From contig NZ_FUWZ01000001.1 of NCBI RefSeq assembly GCF_900167135.1, forward strand, positions 434,001-498,000: a stretch of 64,000 nt of DNA, read 5' to 3'. Source of the stretch: Chitinophaga eiseniae. GTDB lineage: Bacteria; Bacteroidota; Bacteroidia; Chitinophagales; Chitinophagaceae. A program made the position numbers and the translations under genes. A model generated the notes under the pieces. The model saw nothing but the letters and a program-made list of their open reading frames with translations, ran no database searches and was not told the origin of the DNA. Below, piece after piece: positions 45,098 through 54,123 of the stretch; position 1 is the stretch's first letter, and each line of letters opens with the position of its first letter.

Positions 45098-45289
45098 CTA
45101 TTTCGAGGTATTACCTGGTTTTCGGGTAACAGGTGTGGATATTTTGTTTTTTTCATCTGGAGAGTCAACCAGGAGGTGCATAACACCCGCCTCTCTCAAA
45201 AACCTGGCAGCCGCTCTTTTAGAGGAAGTTACTTTTTTCCTTTGTGCCAGTAGTGCGTCTTTAATTTGTTGGTATTTTGCGTCGGTCAT
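45098..45289 (-). CDS. Small protein upstream of the ART-like gene, candidate antitoxin
   Basis: 63 residues: MTDAKYQQIKDALLAQRKKV, then SSKRAAARFLREAGVMHLL and a polar tail. The helix SSKRAAARFLREAG recalls a family of small proteins with the text SxxAAxxFLxxAGI that sit before toxin-like genes. The -7 element TATATTTG lies only 4 nt before its ATG, so the mRNA may start at the start codon. It is the first gene of a minus-strand run that continues to the ART-like gene 40 nt later. Confidence 0.6.
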   Translation of the reverse strand: MTDAKYQQIKDALLAQRKKVTSSKRAAARFLREAGVMHLLVDSPDEKNKISTPVTRKPGNTSK

Positions 45290-45293
45290 ACCT

Positions 45294-45301
45294 CAAATAT
45301 A
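45294..45301 (-). promoter_or_regulatory. -7 element of the candidate toxin-antitoxin operon
   Basis: On the minus strand TATATTTG is a perfect TAnnTTTG, 4 nt before ATG at 45289. The same 4-nt spacing occurs at 8661 and 11761. No -33 TTTG is present at the expected distance. Confidence 0.5.
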
Positions 45302-45480
45302 CCCCACATTTTCCCTTCCTTTTGTAAACCAATTGTTAATGAAATACAATGTGTTATAATGATAAAATAATTATCATTCAATATCGTCGCTAACCTGCTT
45401 ACAGCCTTCGTTTCCTGGAAGTTCAACGCTTCAAATTTTTTTTGAGCCTTCATTTAGAAACGCTTTGAAACTAAATATCT

Positions 45481-45525
45481 TACATTTGATAGTATCATTT
45501 GATAGTATCATTTGATACTATCAAA
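45481..45525 (+). promoter_or_regulatory. -7 element and three 13-bp tandem operator repeats
   Basis: TACATTTG (45481-45488) is a -7 element. From 45485 the unit TTTGATAGTATCA occurs twice, followed by TTTGATACTATCA, i.e. three adjacent 13-bp copies of the odd palindrome TGATA-G/C-TATCA. They overlap the expected transcription start and end 11 nt before ATG 45537, a typical repressor position. The rest of the gap from 45302 is AT-rich with nothing else supported. Confidence 0.7.
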
Positions 45526-45536
45526 ACCGCAAACCT

Positions 45537-45782
45537 ATGTCCCGTTACCCATCCATCCATCAGCTCACGAAAGAACGTGGTTGCCCGGAAGTGGTAGTTC
45601 GCTTTGCTGAAGCGCGTTGTGAAGAATATACGCCGCATGATGTGTTTGTAATGGACATCTGCCGTTGCGGCGATGAATATTTTATCGTGGAATGTGGTTG
45701 CATGAATTCCGCCGGCTTCTATGCGGCGGACATTGAAGCGATTGTTACCGCGGTATCCGCTTATTTCGCTGACAAAAAATAA
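45537..45782 (+). CDS. Truncated ATP-grasp (R2K clade, DUF4343-like) protein
   Basis: 81 residues. EYTPHDVFVMDICRCGDEYFIVECGCMNSAGFYAADIEAIVTAVSAYF matches the C-terminal end of R2K-clade ATP-grasp proteins (DxG..VVExNxxNxSGFYxxD), which hold the last metal-binding acidic/Asn residues. The usual protein is over 200 residues; the N-terminal and central ATP-grasp parts are absent and no remnant is seen upstream. It is a surviving fragment or a domain used alone. The operator-like repeats upstream suggest it is still regulated. Confidence 0.65.
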   Translation: MSRYPSIHQLTKERGCPEVVVRFAEARCEEYTPHDVFVMDICRCGDEYFIVECGCMNSAGFYAADIEAIVTAVSAYFADKK

Positions 45783-45810
45783 AAAGCAGGCCGCCCAGCG
45801 GCCCGCCTGC
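45777..45810 (-). terminator. Terminator of the DUF779 gene
   Basis: On the minus strand GCAGGCGGGC...GGCGGCCTGC forms a GC-rich stem followed by TTTTTATTTTTT. It also overlaps the end of the convergent truncated ATP-grasp gene. Confidence 0.75.
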
Positions 45811-45816
45811 GATATA

Positions 45817-46185
45817 CTATGTTACGGGCTCAAGTTCATTTAGTTCATCTGTTGTAAAGACTTCCGATCTGATATAAAATCGCACACCCAGCGGGATTTC
45901 CAGCGAGAAACTGCTACCTCTTCCGGGTGTGACGTCCAGTATTAAACGGGTATGTTTCCAGTATTCGAACTGGTCGCGGTGCATGTAAAACCGGCAGCCC
46001 TCTACTTCTCCGAGACATACGTCACTGCTGCCGGTAATAAATTCACCTGCGCTAAAGCACATCGGCTGGCTCCCGTCGCAACAACCGCCACTCTGATGAA
46101 ACATCAGCGGGCCGTGGCTGCGTTGTAGCGCATGGATCAGGGCGACAGCCTTTTCGGTGGCAATAACACGGGCTACGCTCATCAT
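45817..46185 (-). CDS. DUF779 protein
   Basis: 122 residues. MFHQSGGCCDGSQPMCFSAGEF is the DUF779 signature with a paired-Cys motif, followed by VCLGEVEGCRFYMHRDQFEYWKHTRLILDVTPGRGSSFSLE and RFYIRSEVFTTDEL. The family occurs next to aldehyde dehydrogenases, as here: the ALDH stop is 34 nt upstream on the same strand. A helper or metal/substrate-related role in aldehyde oxidation is inferred from that. The first of two adjacent ATG codons is used. Confidence 0.9.
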   Translation of the reverse strand: MMSVARVIATEKAVALIHALQRSHGPLMFHQSGGCCDGSQPMCFSAGEFITGSSDVCLGEVEGCRFYMHRDQFEYWKHTRLILDVTPGRGSSFSLEIPLGVRFYIRSEVFTTDELNELEPVT

Positions 46186-46219
46186 CGTATATTGTTACAG
46201 GTGGACATGATGACTGTTA

Positions 46220-47752
46220 TCAAAAGAATCCCAGTTTGTTCTTGCTGTACGAGATCAGCATGTTTTTAGTCTGCCGGTAATGCCCCAGCATCATTTTATG
46301 GTTTTCCCTGCCAAATCCTGATTTTTTGTAGCCACCAAAAGGGGCATGGGCGGGGTAGGCATGGTAACAGTTCACCCATACGCGCCCTGCCTGAATGGCT
46401 CGCGGCACCTGGTACAGTTCATGCGCATCGCGGGTCCATACGCCGGCGCCGAGGCCATATAACGTATCGTTGGCGATGGCGATGGCTTCCTCGGTGGTCC
46501 GGAAAGTCGTTACGCAGCTTACCGGCCCGAATATTTCTTCCTGGAAAATGCGCATTTTGTTGTGGCCTTTAAAGAGGGTAGGCTGGATATAATAACCGTG
46601 TTCCAGCCCGCTGTTCTGATGAAAGGCTTCGCCGCCGCAGAGTACCTGTGCGCCTTCCTGTTTACCAATTTCGAGATAACTGAGGATCTTATTGTACTGG
46701 TCTTCGGATGCCTGCGCACCCATCATCACCGTGCCGTCCAGCGGGTTCCCCATTTTAATGGCTTTGGTGCGGCTGATGACTTTATCCATGAACTTGTCAT
46801 AAATATTTTCGTGCACAAGGATACGGCTGGGACAGGTACATACTTCCCCCTGGTTGAGCGCGAACATCACTCCGCCTTCCACGGCTTTGTCAAAAAATTC
46901 ATCGTCAGCATCAGCTACAGATTCGAAGAAGATATTAGGGCTTTTGCCGCCCAGTTCCATGGTGACCGGTATCAGGTTTTCTGAAGCGTACTGCATAATC
47001 AGCCGGCCGGTGGTTGTTTCGCCGGTGAAAGCAACTTTCTGTATGCGGGGGGAAGACGCCAGCGGTTTTCCTGCTTCAGGGCCAAAGCCGGTGACGATAT
47101 TCAGTACGCCGGGAGGCAGCAGTTCACCGATCAGCTCCATCAGGCACATGATGCTGGTGGGCGTCTGTTCTGCGGGTTTTACTACCACACAGCAGCCGGC
47201 GGCCAGTGCCGGCGCTATTTTCCAGGCGGCCATCAGCAGGGGGAAGTTCCAGGGAATGATCTGGCCTACCACGCCGATAGGTTCGTGGATATTGATGCAG
47301 ACCGTCGTTTCATCATGCTCGCTGATGCTTCCTTCTTCGCTGCGGATGACCCCGGCAAAATACCGGAAATGGTCCACTACCAGGGGGAGATCGGCTGCAC
47401 GGGTTTCCCGGAGGGCTTTCCCGTTGTCGATGGTTTCGATGATGGCGAGGTATTCCAGGTTGTCTTCAATCACCTGCGCGATCTTTATCATCAGGTTACT
47501 GCGATAGGTGGGCGATGTTCTGCTCCAGCTCACAAATGCTTCGTGGGCGGCGTCAATGGCTTTCTCTACATCTTTTGCATTGCCCCGGGCGGCCTGCGTA
47601 AACGCTTTGCCGTCAACAGGTGATATATTGTCAAAATATTCACCGCTATCCGGTTTTACCCATTTTCCTCCTATATAGTGATCATACCGGGCTTTGAATT
47701 CGGGCCTTTGTGCCACGTGGGACGCCGGTGCGGCGGTGGTGGTATTTTTCAT
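46220..47752 (-). CDS. NAD(P)-dependent aldehyde dehydrogenase
   Basis: 510 residues from [12 protein letters not shown]. Full ALDH fold: [32 protein letters not shown], catalytic Glu266 in [11 protein letters not shown], catalytic Cys305 in [11 protein letters not shown], and the C-terminal [16 protein letters not shown]. It oxidises an aldehyde to the acid; the ALDH-DUF779 pairing resembles the AldA/ExaC-type acetaldehyde dehydrogenases. The AraC regulator is divergent, 142 nt away, and probably controls it. Confidence 0.94.
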   Translation of the reverse strand: MKNTTTAAPASHVAQRPEFKARYDHYIGGKWVKPDSGEYFDNISPVDGKAFTQAARGNAKDVEKAIDAAHEAFVSWSRTSPTYRSNLMIKIAQVIEDNLEYLAIIETIDNGKALRETRAADLPLVVDHFRYFAGVIRSEEGSISEHDETTVCINIHEPIGVVGQIIPWNFPLLMAAWKIAPALAAGCCVVVKPAEQTPTSIMCLMELIGELLPPGVLNIVTGFGPEAGKPLASSPRIQKVAFTGETTTGRLIMQYASENLIPVTMELGGKSPNIFFESVADADDEFFDKAVEGGVMFALNQGEVCTCPSRILVHENIYDKFMDKVISRTKAIKMGNPLDGTVMMGAQASEDQYNKILSYLEIGKQEGAQVLCGGEAFHQNSGLEHGYYIQPTLFKGHNKMRIFQEEIFGPVSCVTTFRTTEEAIAIANDTLYGLGAGVWTRDAHELYQVPRAIQAGRVWVNCYHAYPAHAPFGGYKKSGFGRENHKMMLGHYRQTKNMLISYSKNKLGFF

Positions 47753-47894
47753 AACGGAACGATTTACGTGAAACAATAAGCTAATATGCTAAACCCGCCG
47801 GGGATGACGGGAAACTTTCGTACTTATCTATAGCACAATCGTACCTGTCTTTTCCGGCCGGGGAAAAATTTCAGTAAATTGTAGATAGTAAAAT

Positions 47895-48830
47895 ATGATG
47901 CTGATGCCTGCGAAGAAATATTTAAACCAGATCGATTTTACCCACCCTAAATTCCTGCAGCAACAGGTCGAGAACCGGCGTATCTATAACCTGAAAAACT
48001 GTGAGCTGAATATCTTCGAGAGCTATCAGCAGGCGTACCAGGTACCCTTGTCTTTCGGCGATTTTGTGATCACCAGCATGGTGCAGGGCAAGAAGATCAT
48101 GCACCTGCCGGAACAGCCGGCGTTTGAATATGTTCCAGGCGAATCTGTGATTGTACCGGCCAATGAAACCATGACCATCGATTTCCCGGAAGCTACGCCA
48201 GATAATCCCACCCAGTGCATAGCCCTCACCGTGGACGATGCTTATATCCGTAATACCCTCCAATACCTGAACGAACACTATAACAGCGACCACGCGGAAA
48301 AAAGCGAGTGGCGCCTGCATTTCAGTAAATATCATTTTGATAATGACGCCGATGTGGCAGCTACTATTAATAAGCTGGTACGCATCTGCCACGGCTCCGA
48401 CCTGGGGAAAGACATCTATGCAGACCTTAGCATGAAGGAGTTACTGGTACGGATTCTGCAAAGCCAGCATCTGCAGAGGATTTCAGATGAATATGCCGTC
48501 AGCAGCAATAACAGCCGTCTGCATTTTGTACTGCATTATATACAGGAACATCTGACGGAAAAAATAGCGGTAGACACGCTTTGTAAAAAAGCTTACCTCA
48601 GCCGCAATATCTTCTTTAAATGGTTTAAAGAGCAGTTTGGTATCACCCCACTTGAATACATTAACAGGGAAAGGATCAAACTGGCCAAACAAATGCTGGC
48701 CGACAACAGTAACAGCATCAGCCAGGTAAGCATGCGCTGCGGCTTCAACGATACCAACTATTTCGTACGGCTCTTCAAAAACGCGGAAGGCATTACCCCC
48801 GGTGCTTATCAGCTCATTTGCCGGAAATAA
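47895..48830 (+). CDS. AraC-family regulator
   Basis: 311 residues. The N-terminal half (KNCELNIFESYQQAYQVPLSFGDFVITSMVQGKKIMHLP, then FEYVPGESVIVPANETMTIDFPEA) is a cupin-like AraC effector domain; the C-terminal HTH pair is KIAVDTLCKKAYLSRNIFFKWFKEQFGITPLEYINRERIKLAKQML and ISQVSMRCGFNDTNYFVRLFK. It is divergent from the ALDH-DUF779 operon, the arrangement of a dedicated activator that senses an aldehyde or related metabolite. Three possible starts lie within nine nt of each other; the first is given. Confidence 0.92.
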   Translation: MMLMPAKKYLNQIDFTHPKFLQQQVENRRIYNLKNCELNIFESYQQAYQVPLSFGDFVITSMVQGKKIMHLPEQPAFEYVPGESVIVPANETMTIDFPEATPDNPTQCIALTVDDAYIRNTLQYLNEHYNSDHAEKSEWRLHFSKYHFDNDADVAATINKLVRICHGSDLGKDIYADLSMKELLVRILQSQHLQRISDEYAVSSNNSRLHFVLHYIQEHLTEKIAVDTLCKKAYLSRNIFFKWFKEQFGITPLEYINRERIKLAKQMLADNSNSISQVSMRCGFNDTNYFVRLFKNAEGITPGAYQLICRK

Positions 48831-48917
48831 AACGGATTCCACTCCCTGCAATTAAAAATACTTTGTACTTTGTAGGCTACTGATACGTAGCATGTCATAA
48901 CCCTATGCTTTTATAAA

Positions 48918-49475
48918 ATGACGCAACACGACCGGACGATCTCCGCTGCTGAGCTGACAGCGGGCTTGCGTAACCACGACAAAGACCTTTTCCAGCAACT
49001 GTACCACACTTACAGCAGGGAACTCTATCTGCTGGCTTTCCGCTGGGTACAGGATGAAGGACTGGCGAAAGATATGGTACATAACCTCTTCGTATACCTG
49101 TGGGAGAAAGGCCACAGCCTTACGATCACGGGAGAGGTGCGCCATTACCTGTTCCGCGCCGTTACCAACCGCTGTATCAACGAACTGAAACGCCGCTCCC
49201 GCACCGTCAGCGAAGAACTGCTCCGCTTTGAATCAGATACCGCCTCCTTTTATGAGATCGCAGATTATATCGTGTTCCAGCAGGAATTGCTGAAACACCT
49301 GGCACCATTGCCGCCACGCTGCCGGGAGATTTTCGTGCTGAGCCGGGTACACGGTCTCGAACCCGCTGAAATAGCGGAGAAACTGGGAATTACGCTCAAT
49401 ACCGTCTACTACCAGCTGTCGGTGGCACTCAGTACCCTGCGAACAGCACTGCTCCCCAAAAAAAAGTTACGCTGA
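48918..49475 (+). CDS. ECF RNA polymerase sigma factor (locus C)
   Basis: 185 residues. Region 2: LFQQLYHTYSRELYLLAFRWVQDEGLAKDMVHNLFVYLWEKGHSL; region 4: LAPLPPRCREIFVLSRVHGLEPAEIAEKLGITLNTVYYQLSVALSTLR. FecR begins 44 nt after the stop. It is the transcription output of locus C. Confidence 0.93.
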   Translation: MTQHDRTISAAELTAGLRNHDKDLFQQLYHTYSRELYLLAFRWVQDEGLAKDMVHNLFVYLWEKGHSLTITGEVRHYLFRAVTNRCINELKRRSRTVSEELLRFESDTASFYEIADYIVFQQELLKHLAPLPPRCREIFVLSRVHGLEPAEIAEKLGITLNTVYYQLSVALSTLRTALLPKKKLR

Positions 49476-49519
49476 CATCAAAGTTTATTATTTCCCAATT
49501 GTCATAATAGTATAGCGCC

Positions 49520-50494
49520 ATGAAAAAAGAGGAAGTACCAGGATTTATCATAGCCTGTTTGTCTGAACCGGACAATGCAGCGAAACAGCAACAGTTGGAG
49601 GACTGGCTGCTGGAAGATGAAACCCATCCTGCTGTACTGGAAGAGTACCGCCGGTTGTGGCAGGCCGCTGCCCAACTGCCGGAAAGTGATTTTGATATGG
49701 CCACCGGCTGGGAAAACCTGCAACAAACCACTGTATTGCGCCAGCCGGCCATGATGACGATCTTCCGCCACCACTGGTGGAAAGCTGCAGCGGTGCTGTT
49801 ACCCGTTATCCTGGTAGCCGCCTGGTGGGCCAGCCATTACGGTCAGCAGGGTGGGATGGTGACCTACATTGCGCAGGGTAGTCTGAAAGACAGCCTGCAG
49901 CTGCCAGACGGGTCCAAAGTATTTCTGCGGCCCGGCACCGTGCTGCGTTACCACAAAAGCTTCAAAAGCCGCGCTGTGGAACTGCAGAGCGGAGAAGCAT
50001 TTTTTGAGATCGTGAAAAACGAGCAGCAGCGCTTTACCGTAACGGCCATCCACGCCGGCGTAGAAGTGCTGGGCACCTCTTTCAATATCAAAACGTCTAC
50101 CGAATATACGGATGTGGCGGTATGGGACGGTAAAGTAAAACTCAACGCGGACAATGACCTGCCGGGAGTGATACTAACGCCGGCGACTATGGGAAAAGTA
50201 GATGCCTATACCGGCCAGGTCGAAAAACTGGCAGGCGCCTTTGAATACCGCTGCGGCTGGGCCAACAACGATGTGAGCTTCAGTAACCAGTCGCTCGGTA
50301 CCGTGCTCAATACACTGTCGTCTATCCACCAGGTAAGGCTGCGGGCGGCGGATACGGCCATGCTCCAGGAAAATATCACGGTCAGATTTAAAAATATCAC
50401 GTTAAACGAAGCGCTGGCGGTCATCAGGGAAATGCTTGACCTGAAAGTGGACCAGGTGTCTTCAGCTGAATATATACTCAGAAAAATGAAATAA
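49520..50494 (+). CDS. FecR-family anti-sigma factor (locus C)
   Basis: 324 residues: cytoplasmic helices, transmembrane segment (AAAVLLPVILVAAWWA, about 93-109), FecR domain (LQLPDGSKVFLRPGTVLRYHKSF, SGEAFFEIVKNEQQRFTVTA, VEVLGTSFNIKTST) and a DUF4974-type C-terminus (FSNQSLGTVLNTLSSIHQVRL then VRFKNITLNEALAVIREML). It relays the SusC signal to the sigma factor. Confidence 0.92.
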   Translation: MKKEEVPGFIIACLSEPDNAAKQQQLEDWLLEDETHPAVLEEYRRLWQAAAQLPESDFDMATGWENLQQTTVLRQPAMMTIFRHHWWKAAAVLLPVILVAAWWASHYGQQGGMVTYIAQGSLKDSLQLPDGSKVFLRPGTVLRYHKSFKSRAVELQSGEAFFEIVKNEQQRFTVTAIHAGVEVLGTSFNIKTSTEYTDVAVWDGKVKLNADNDLPGVILTPATMGKVDAYTGQVEKLAGAFEYRCGWANNDVSFSNQSLGTVLNTLSSIHQVRLRAADTAMLQENITVRFKNITLNEALAVIREMLDLKVDQVSSAEYILRKMK

Positions 50495-50594
50495 GTTACC
50501 AGCATCACAGTCTCCTGATTCTCCGTTATCGGCTGTAGCAAACTACGCCGGGCCATCGGCCTGCGGCTTTGTTATGCCTGTAATTCACAGATGT

Positions 50595-50647
50595 CGCCTT
50601 ATCCCGGGAAGGCGCAGGATGCTGTTGCCAGGGCTGAACCCCTGGGC
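50595..50647 (+). other. Hairpins in the fecR-susC leader of locus C
   Basis: CGCCTT(50595)...AAGGCG(50614) forms a 6-bp stem with CCCGGG in its loop, and GCCAGGG...CCCTGGGC (50627-50647) forms a second stem with one bulge. Both lie 30-80 nt before susC, with no T-tract. Confidence 0.4.
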
Positions 50648-50675
50648 TATTTATCAACTAAAATCAATGCATTGC

Positions 50676-53600
50676 ATGAAAACACTCAAGTTTTGCTGCA
50701 CGGTCATACTGATCGTATTCACCTGTGCCTATGCAGCTGCACAAAATAGTGCATCCGTACTGTCGAAGCGGGTGTCGCTGGAGGTGACGGAAAAGCCCGT
50801 CCCTGAAATACTGGGCCTCATCGAAAAACAGCTTTCCATTTCCTTCGCTTATCCCAACGAAATAGTGAACGGAAGGGGTAGTTTCTCCTTTAAAGAAAAA
50901 AGTATCCCGCTGGAAAATGTGCTGAAAGTGCTGTTTCCCGCTGGTAGCTTCCAGATCAAAGCCATGGGCAACCATGTGGTGATCAAACAACTGAATAAAC
51001 CGCAAGGCGCAATAATACAGCTTAAGGGCCGTGTGCTCGATAAACAGACCGGTGAAGCATTGCCCGGCGCAGTCATCACCGCCCGGGAAACCAACCAGTC
51101 CGTCGTATCTGCTGAAGATGGTTCTTTTACGTTGCCTGTCCCGCAGGGAAGTACCTACAGCGTGGCCTTCATTGGTTACGAGACTACTGCTGCGACAGCT
51201 ACCACTGCCAAAGCCGCCGATATACAGCTGCCCCGCCGTATCTCCGAAATGAACACCGTAGTGGTTACTGCCCTGGGCATTGGGCGGCAGCAGCGATCTC
51301 TCGGTTACGCCTATACGGACCTGAAAGGCGAAGAGTTTACCAAAGCAAGGGAAAACAACCCCATCGCATCGCTGAGCGGCAAAGTGGCTGGCCTGGATGT
51401 GAGTATGACTAACAGCGGTGTAGGCGCCTCCGTGAAGGTAACGCTGCGCGGCGTGAAAGTTGTAGGCGGCGATAACCAGCCCCTCTATGTGATAGACGGT
51501 GTGCCGATCAATAACTCATCACCCGGACAGGCCGATAAATATGGCGGATACGATCTCGGTGATGGCACCAGCATCATCAACCCGGATGAAATTGCGACCA
51601 TGTCGGTACTGAAAGGCGGCGCTGCCACTGCCTTGTACGGCAGCAGAGCCTCCAACGGCGTGATCCTCATCACCACCAAAAAAGGCGGCAACAAAGGACT
51701 GGAAGTGGAAGTCACCTCCAACGCAGTGTTGGAAAAGTTGCATAACAGCTACGACTTCCAGGAAGAATATGGTATGGGACGTACCGGATCACTGCCCCGT
51801 GATGCAGCGACCGCGCGTACTTACTCCCAGTCCAGCTGGGGGCCCCGCTTCAACCCTGACAGCCTAACCTGGCTGTGGAACGGCAAAAAAATGCCTTACG
51901 TAAAAGCCGCTAACCCCATTGACAAATTCTTCCGCGAAGGCCTTACACTGTCTAACTCTGTGGCGCTGGCCACCGGTAACGATAAAAGCCAGCTGCGCTT
52001 TACCTACACCAACCTGCACAACAAGGATATTGTGCCCACCAGTGGACTGGACCGCCATAACTTTGCGCTGAGAGGGAATTCCCAGCTGACGAGCAAACTG
52101 AGCATCGACGCCAAGGTGGCTTATCTCAGCGAAAAAGTGAACAACCGCCCGGCGTTGTCTGACAACCCCAATAACGTAGGGTATGTGCTGAGCGGCATCG
52201 CTCCCAATATCTCCATCGACTGGCTGAAAGAATACAAAGATCCCGTTACCGGCAATTATATCGACTGGAACAACGACCAGTACCAGGTAAATCCCTACTG
52301 GGCGCTCAACGAGCAACCCAATAACAGCAAACAGGACAGGCTGACGGGTTTTGCCTTGCTCAAATATCAGCTGACACCGTACCTGGCCATTCAGGGCCGC
52401 ACCGGCACCGACTATTCGAAATTCAGCTTTCGGGAGTTCATCGAAATTTCCTCACCCTTTAATACCTCCGGTGGTATCAATATGAAAGACCGCACGCTCC
52501 GTGAAACCAACTCCGAGCTGTTGCTCACCTTCAGTAAACAGGTGAAGGACTTCCAGATTGGCGCTAACCTCGGAACGAACCGCATGGATTATGAAGAAAC
52601 TGTACTCAATACTACCGGCCGGGATATCAGTGCCAGGGGCATAAAAAGCATCAATAACTTCCAGACAAGACTAAGCAATGAGCTCATCAACCGCAAACGG
52701 ATCAACTCCGTATATGCCGCGGTAAGCCTGTCGTATAAAAATTATCTGTACCTCGATGTTACCGGCAGAAATGACTGGTCATCTACACTGGCGGCAGGTA
52801 ATAACTCCTTCTTTTATCCTTCTGTTTCCACCAGCTTCGTTTTCTCCGAGCTGCTGCCTCAGAACGAACTGCTGAACTTCGGGAAAGTGCGCTTCTCTAT
52901 GGCGCAGACCGGCGCGGACGCCGTTGATCCCTATCAGCTAAGACTGGCGTATGCCGCTAATCCGGACATCCCCGCTGTCGGCGGTTATTCCATCGGCGGC
53001 GTGGCGGTGGACAGGGTTCCTTTCGAAGCCCTGAAACCCAGTATCAGCAAGTCATACGAGGCTGGCCTCAATTTGGTGATGCTGAAGAACAAGGTTAACC
53101 TGGACGTGACCTTTTATCAGTCCAACACCCGCAACCAGGTGTTGAATGCACCTATTTCCTCCTCCAGCGGCTATACTTCCGCCGTCATTAATTCCGGTAA
53201 CGTTCAGAACAAAGGTGTGGAAGTAGCGTTGGGCCTGAAGCCTGTCACTACCAAAAACTTCAGCTGGGACATGCATCTTACCTGGGCGCGCAATGTCAAC
53301 AAGATCCTGGAACTGAGTCCGATGGTGTCCGGCTTCTATACCCAGGCATCCGCCCGCTGGGCCAATGCTTCCATTGTGGCACAGGAGGGAGAGGAATATG
53401 GCATCATCGTGGGCCGCAGGTTCCTGCGGGATAGCCAGGGCAACATGATACTTGATGACAAGCTGCTTCCGCGCTACGATGCGGCCGATTCCCGCATCGG
53501 CGGCGGCCAGTACAAATGGATCGGCGGCCTTAACAACCGTTTCGCCTATAAAAATTTCACCCTGTCGGTGCTACTGGATGTTAAACAGGGTGGCAACATC

Positions 53601-54119
53601 TTCTCTATGACCAACCTGCGGGCATATGCTACCGGTCGTCATAAGGGAACGCTCGATGGCCGCGAAGGCTGGGCCCAGTCTGAAAAAGAAAGGGTGGCAG
53701 CCGGTGTGGAACCTGCCAACTGGAAGCCTACCGGCGGCATTGCCGTGTCTGGTGTGCAGGAAGACGGCGTGGATGGCAGCGGCAATGTAAAATACAAACA
53801 GGTGTCTGGCTTTGCGAATCCGCAGGTGTATTGGGACCGCATCACCAGTAACATACCGGAGGCATTTATTTACGACGCCTCTTTCGTGAAAATCCGCCAG
53901 ATCACATTGGATTACCGGCTTCCGCAGCGTGTGTTGCGTAAAACGATGATCCGCGATGTGACCTTATCGCTGGTGGCACGCAATCCTTTTATCCTGAGCA
54001 AACATGTGCCCAATATCGACCCGCAGTCGAGCTACAACAACAGCAACGGACAAGGGTTTGAATACGGATCGCTGCCTACCCGCCGCTCCTATGGTATTAA
54101 CCTGTATGCAAAATTCTAA
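50676..54119 (+). CDS. SusC/RagA-family TonB-dependent receptor with STN domain (locus C)
   Basis: 1147 residues from MKTLKFCCTVILIVFTCAYAAAQ (signal peptide); the frame is open 34 codons upstream but lacks a signal there. STN domain RVSLEVTEKPVPEILGLIEKQLSISFAYPNE; carboxypeptidase-like domain LKGRVLDKQTGEALPGAVITAR; plug with VVVTALGIGRQQRSLGYAY, LYVIDGVPINN and MSVLKGGAATALYGSRASNGVILITTKK; barrel ending RSYGINLYAKF. SusD follows after 4 nt. Substrate unknown. Confidence 0.95.
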   Translation: MKTLKFCCTVILIVFTCAYAAAQNSASVLSKRVSLEVTEKPVPEILGLIEKQLSISFAYPNEIVNGRGSFSFKEKSIPLENVLKVLFPAGSFQIKAMGNHVVIKQLNKPQGAIIQLKGRVLDKQTGEALPGAVITARETNQSVVSAEDGSFTLPVPQGSTYSVAFIGYETTAATATTAKAADIQLPRRISEMNTVVVTALGIGRQQRSLGYAYTDLKGEEFTKARENNPIASLSGKVAGLDVSMTNSGVGASVKVTLRGVKVVGGDNQPLYVIDGVPINNSSPGQADKYGGYDLGDGTSIINPDEIATMSVLKGGAATALYGSRASNGVILITTKKGGNKGLEVEVTSNAVLEKLHNSYDFQEEYGMGRTGSLPRDAATARTYSQSSWGPRFNPDSLTWLWNGKKMPYVKAANPIDKFFREGLTLSNSVALATGNDKSQLRFTYTNLHNKDIVPTSGLDRHNFALRGNSQLTSKLSIDAKVAYLSEKVNNRPALSDNPNNVGYVLSGIAPNISIDWLKEYKDPVTGNYIDWNNDQYQVNPYWALNEQPNNSKQDRLTGFALLKYQLTPYLAIQGRTGTDYSKFSFREFIEISSPFNTSGGINMKDRTLRETNSELLLTFSKQVKDFQIGANLGTNRMDYEETVLNTTGRDISARGIKSINNFQTRLSNELINRKRINSVYAAVSLSYKNYLYLDVTGRNDWSSTLAAGNNSFFYPSVSTSFVFSELLPQNELLNFGKVRFSMAQTGADAVDPYQLRLAYAANPDIPAVGGYSIGGVAVDRVPFEALKPSISKSYEAGLNLVMLKNKVNLDVTFYQSNTRNQVLNAPISSSSGYTSAVINSGNVQNKGVEVALGLKPVTTKNFSWDMHLTWARNVNKILELSPMVSGFYTQASARWANASIVAQEGEEYGIIVGRRFLRDSQGNMILDDKLLPRYDAADSRIGGGQYKWIGGLNNRFAYKNFTLSVLLDVKQGGNIFSMTNLRAYATGRHKGTLDGREGWAQSEKERVAAGVEPANWKPTGGIAVSGVQEDGVDGSGNVKYKQVSGFANPQVYWDRITSNIPEAFIYDASFVKIRQITLDYRLPQRVLRKTMIRDVTLSLVARNPFILSKHVPNIDPQSSYNNSNGQGFEYGSLPTRRSYGINLYAKF

Positions 54120-54123
54120 ATCG

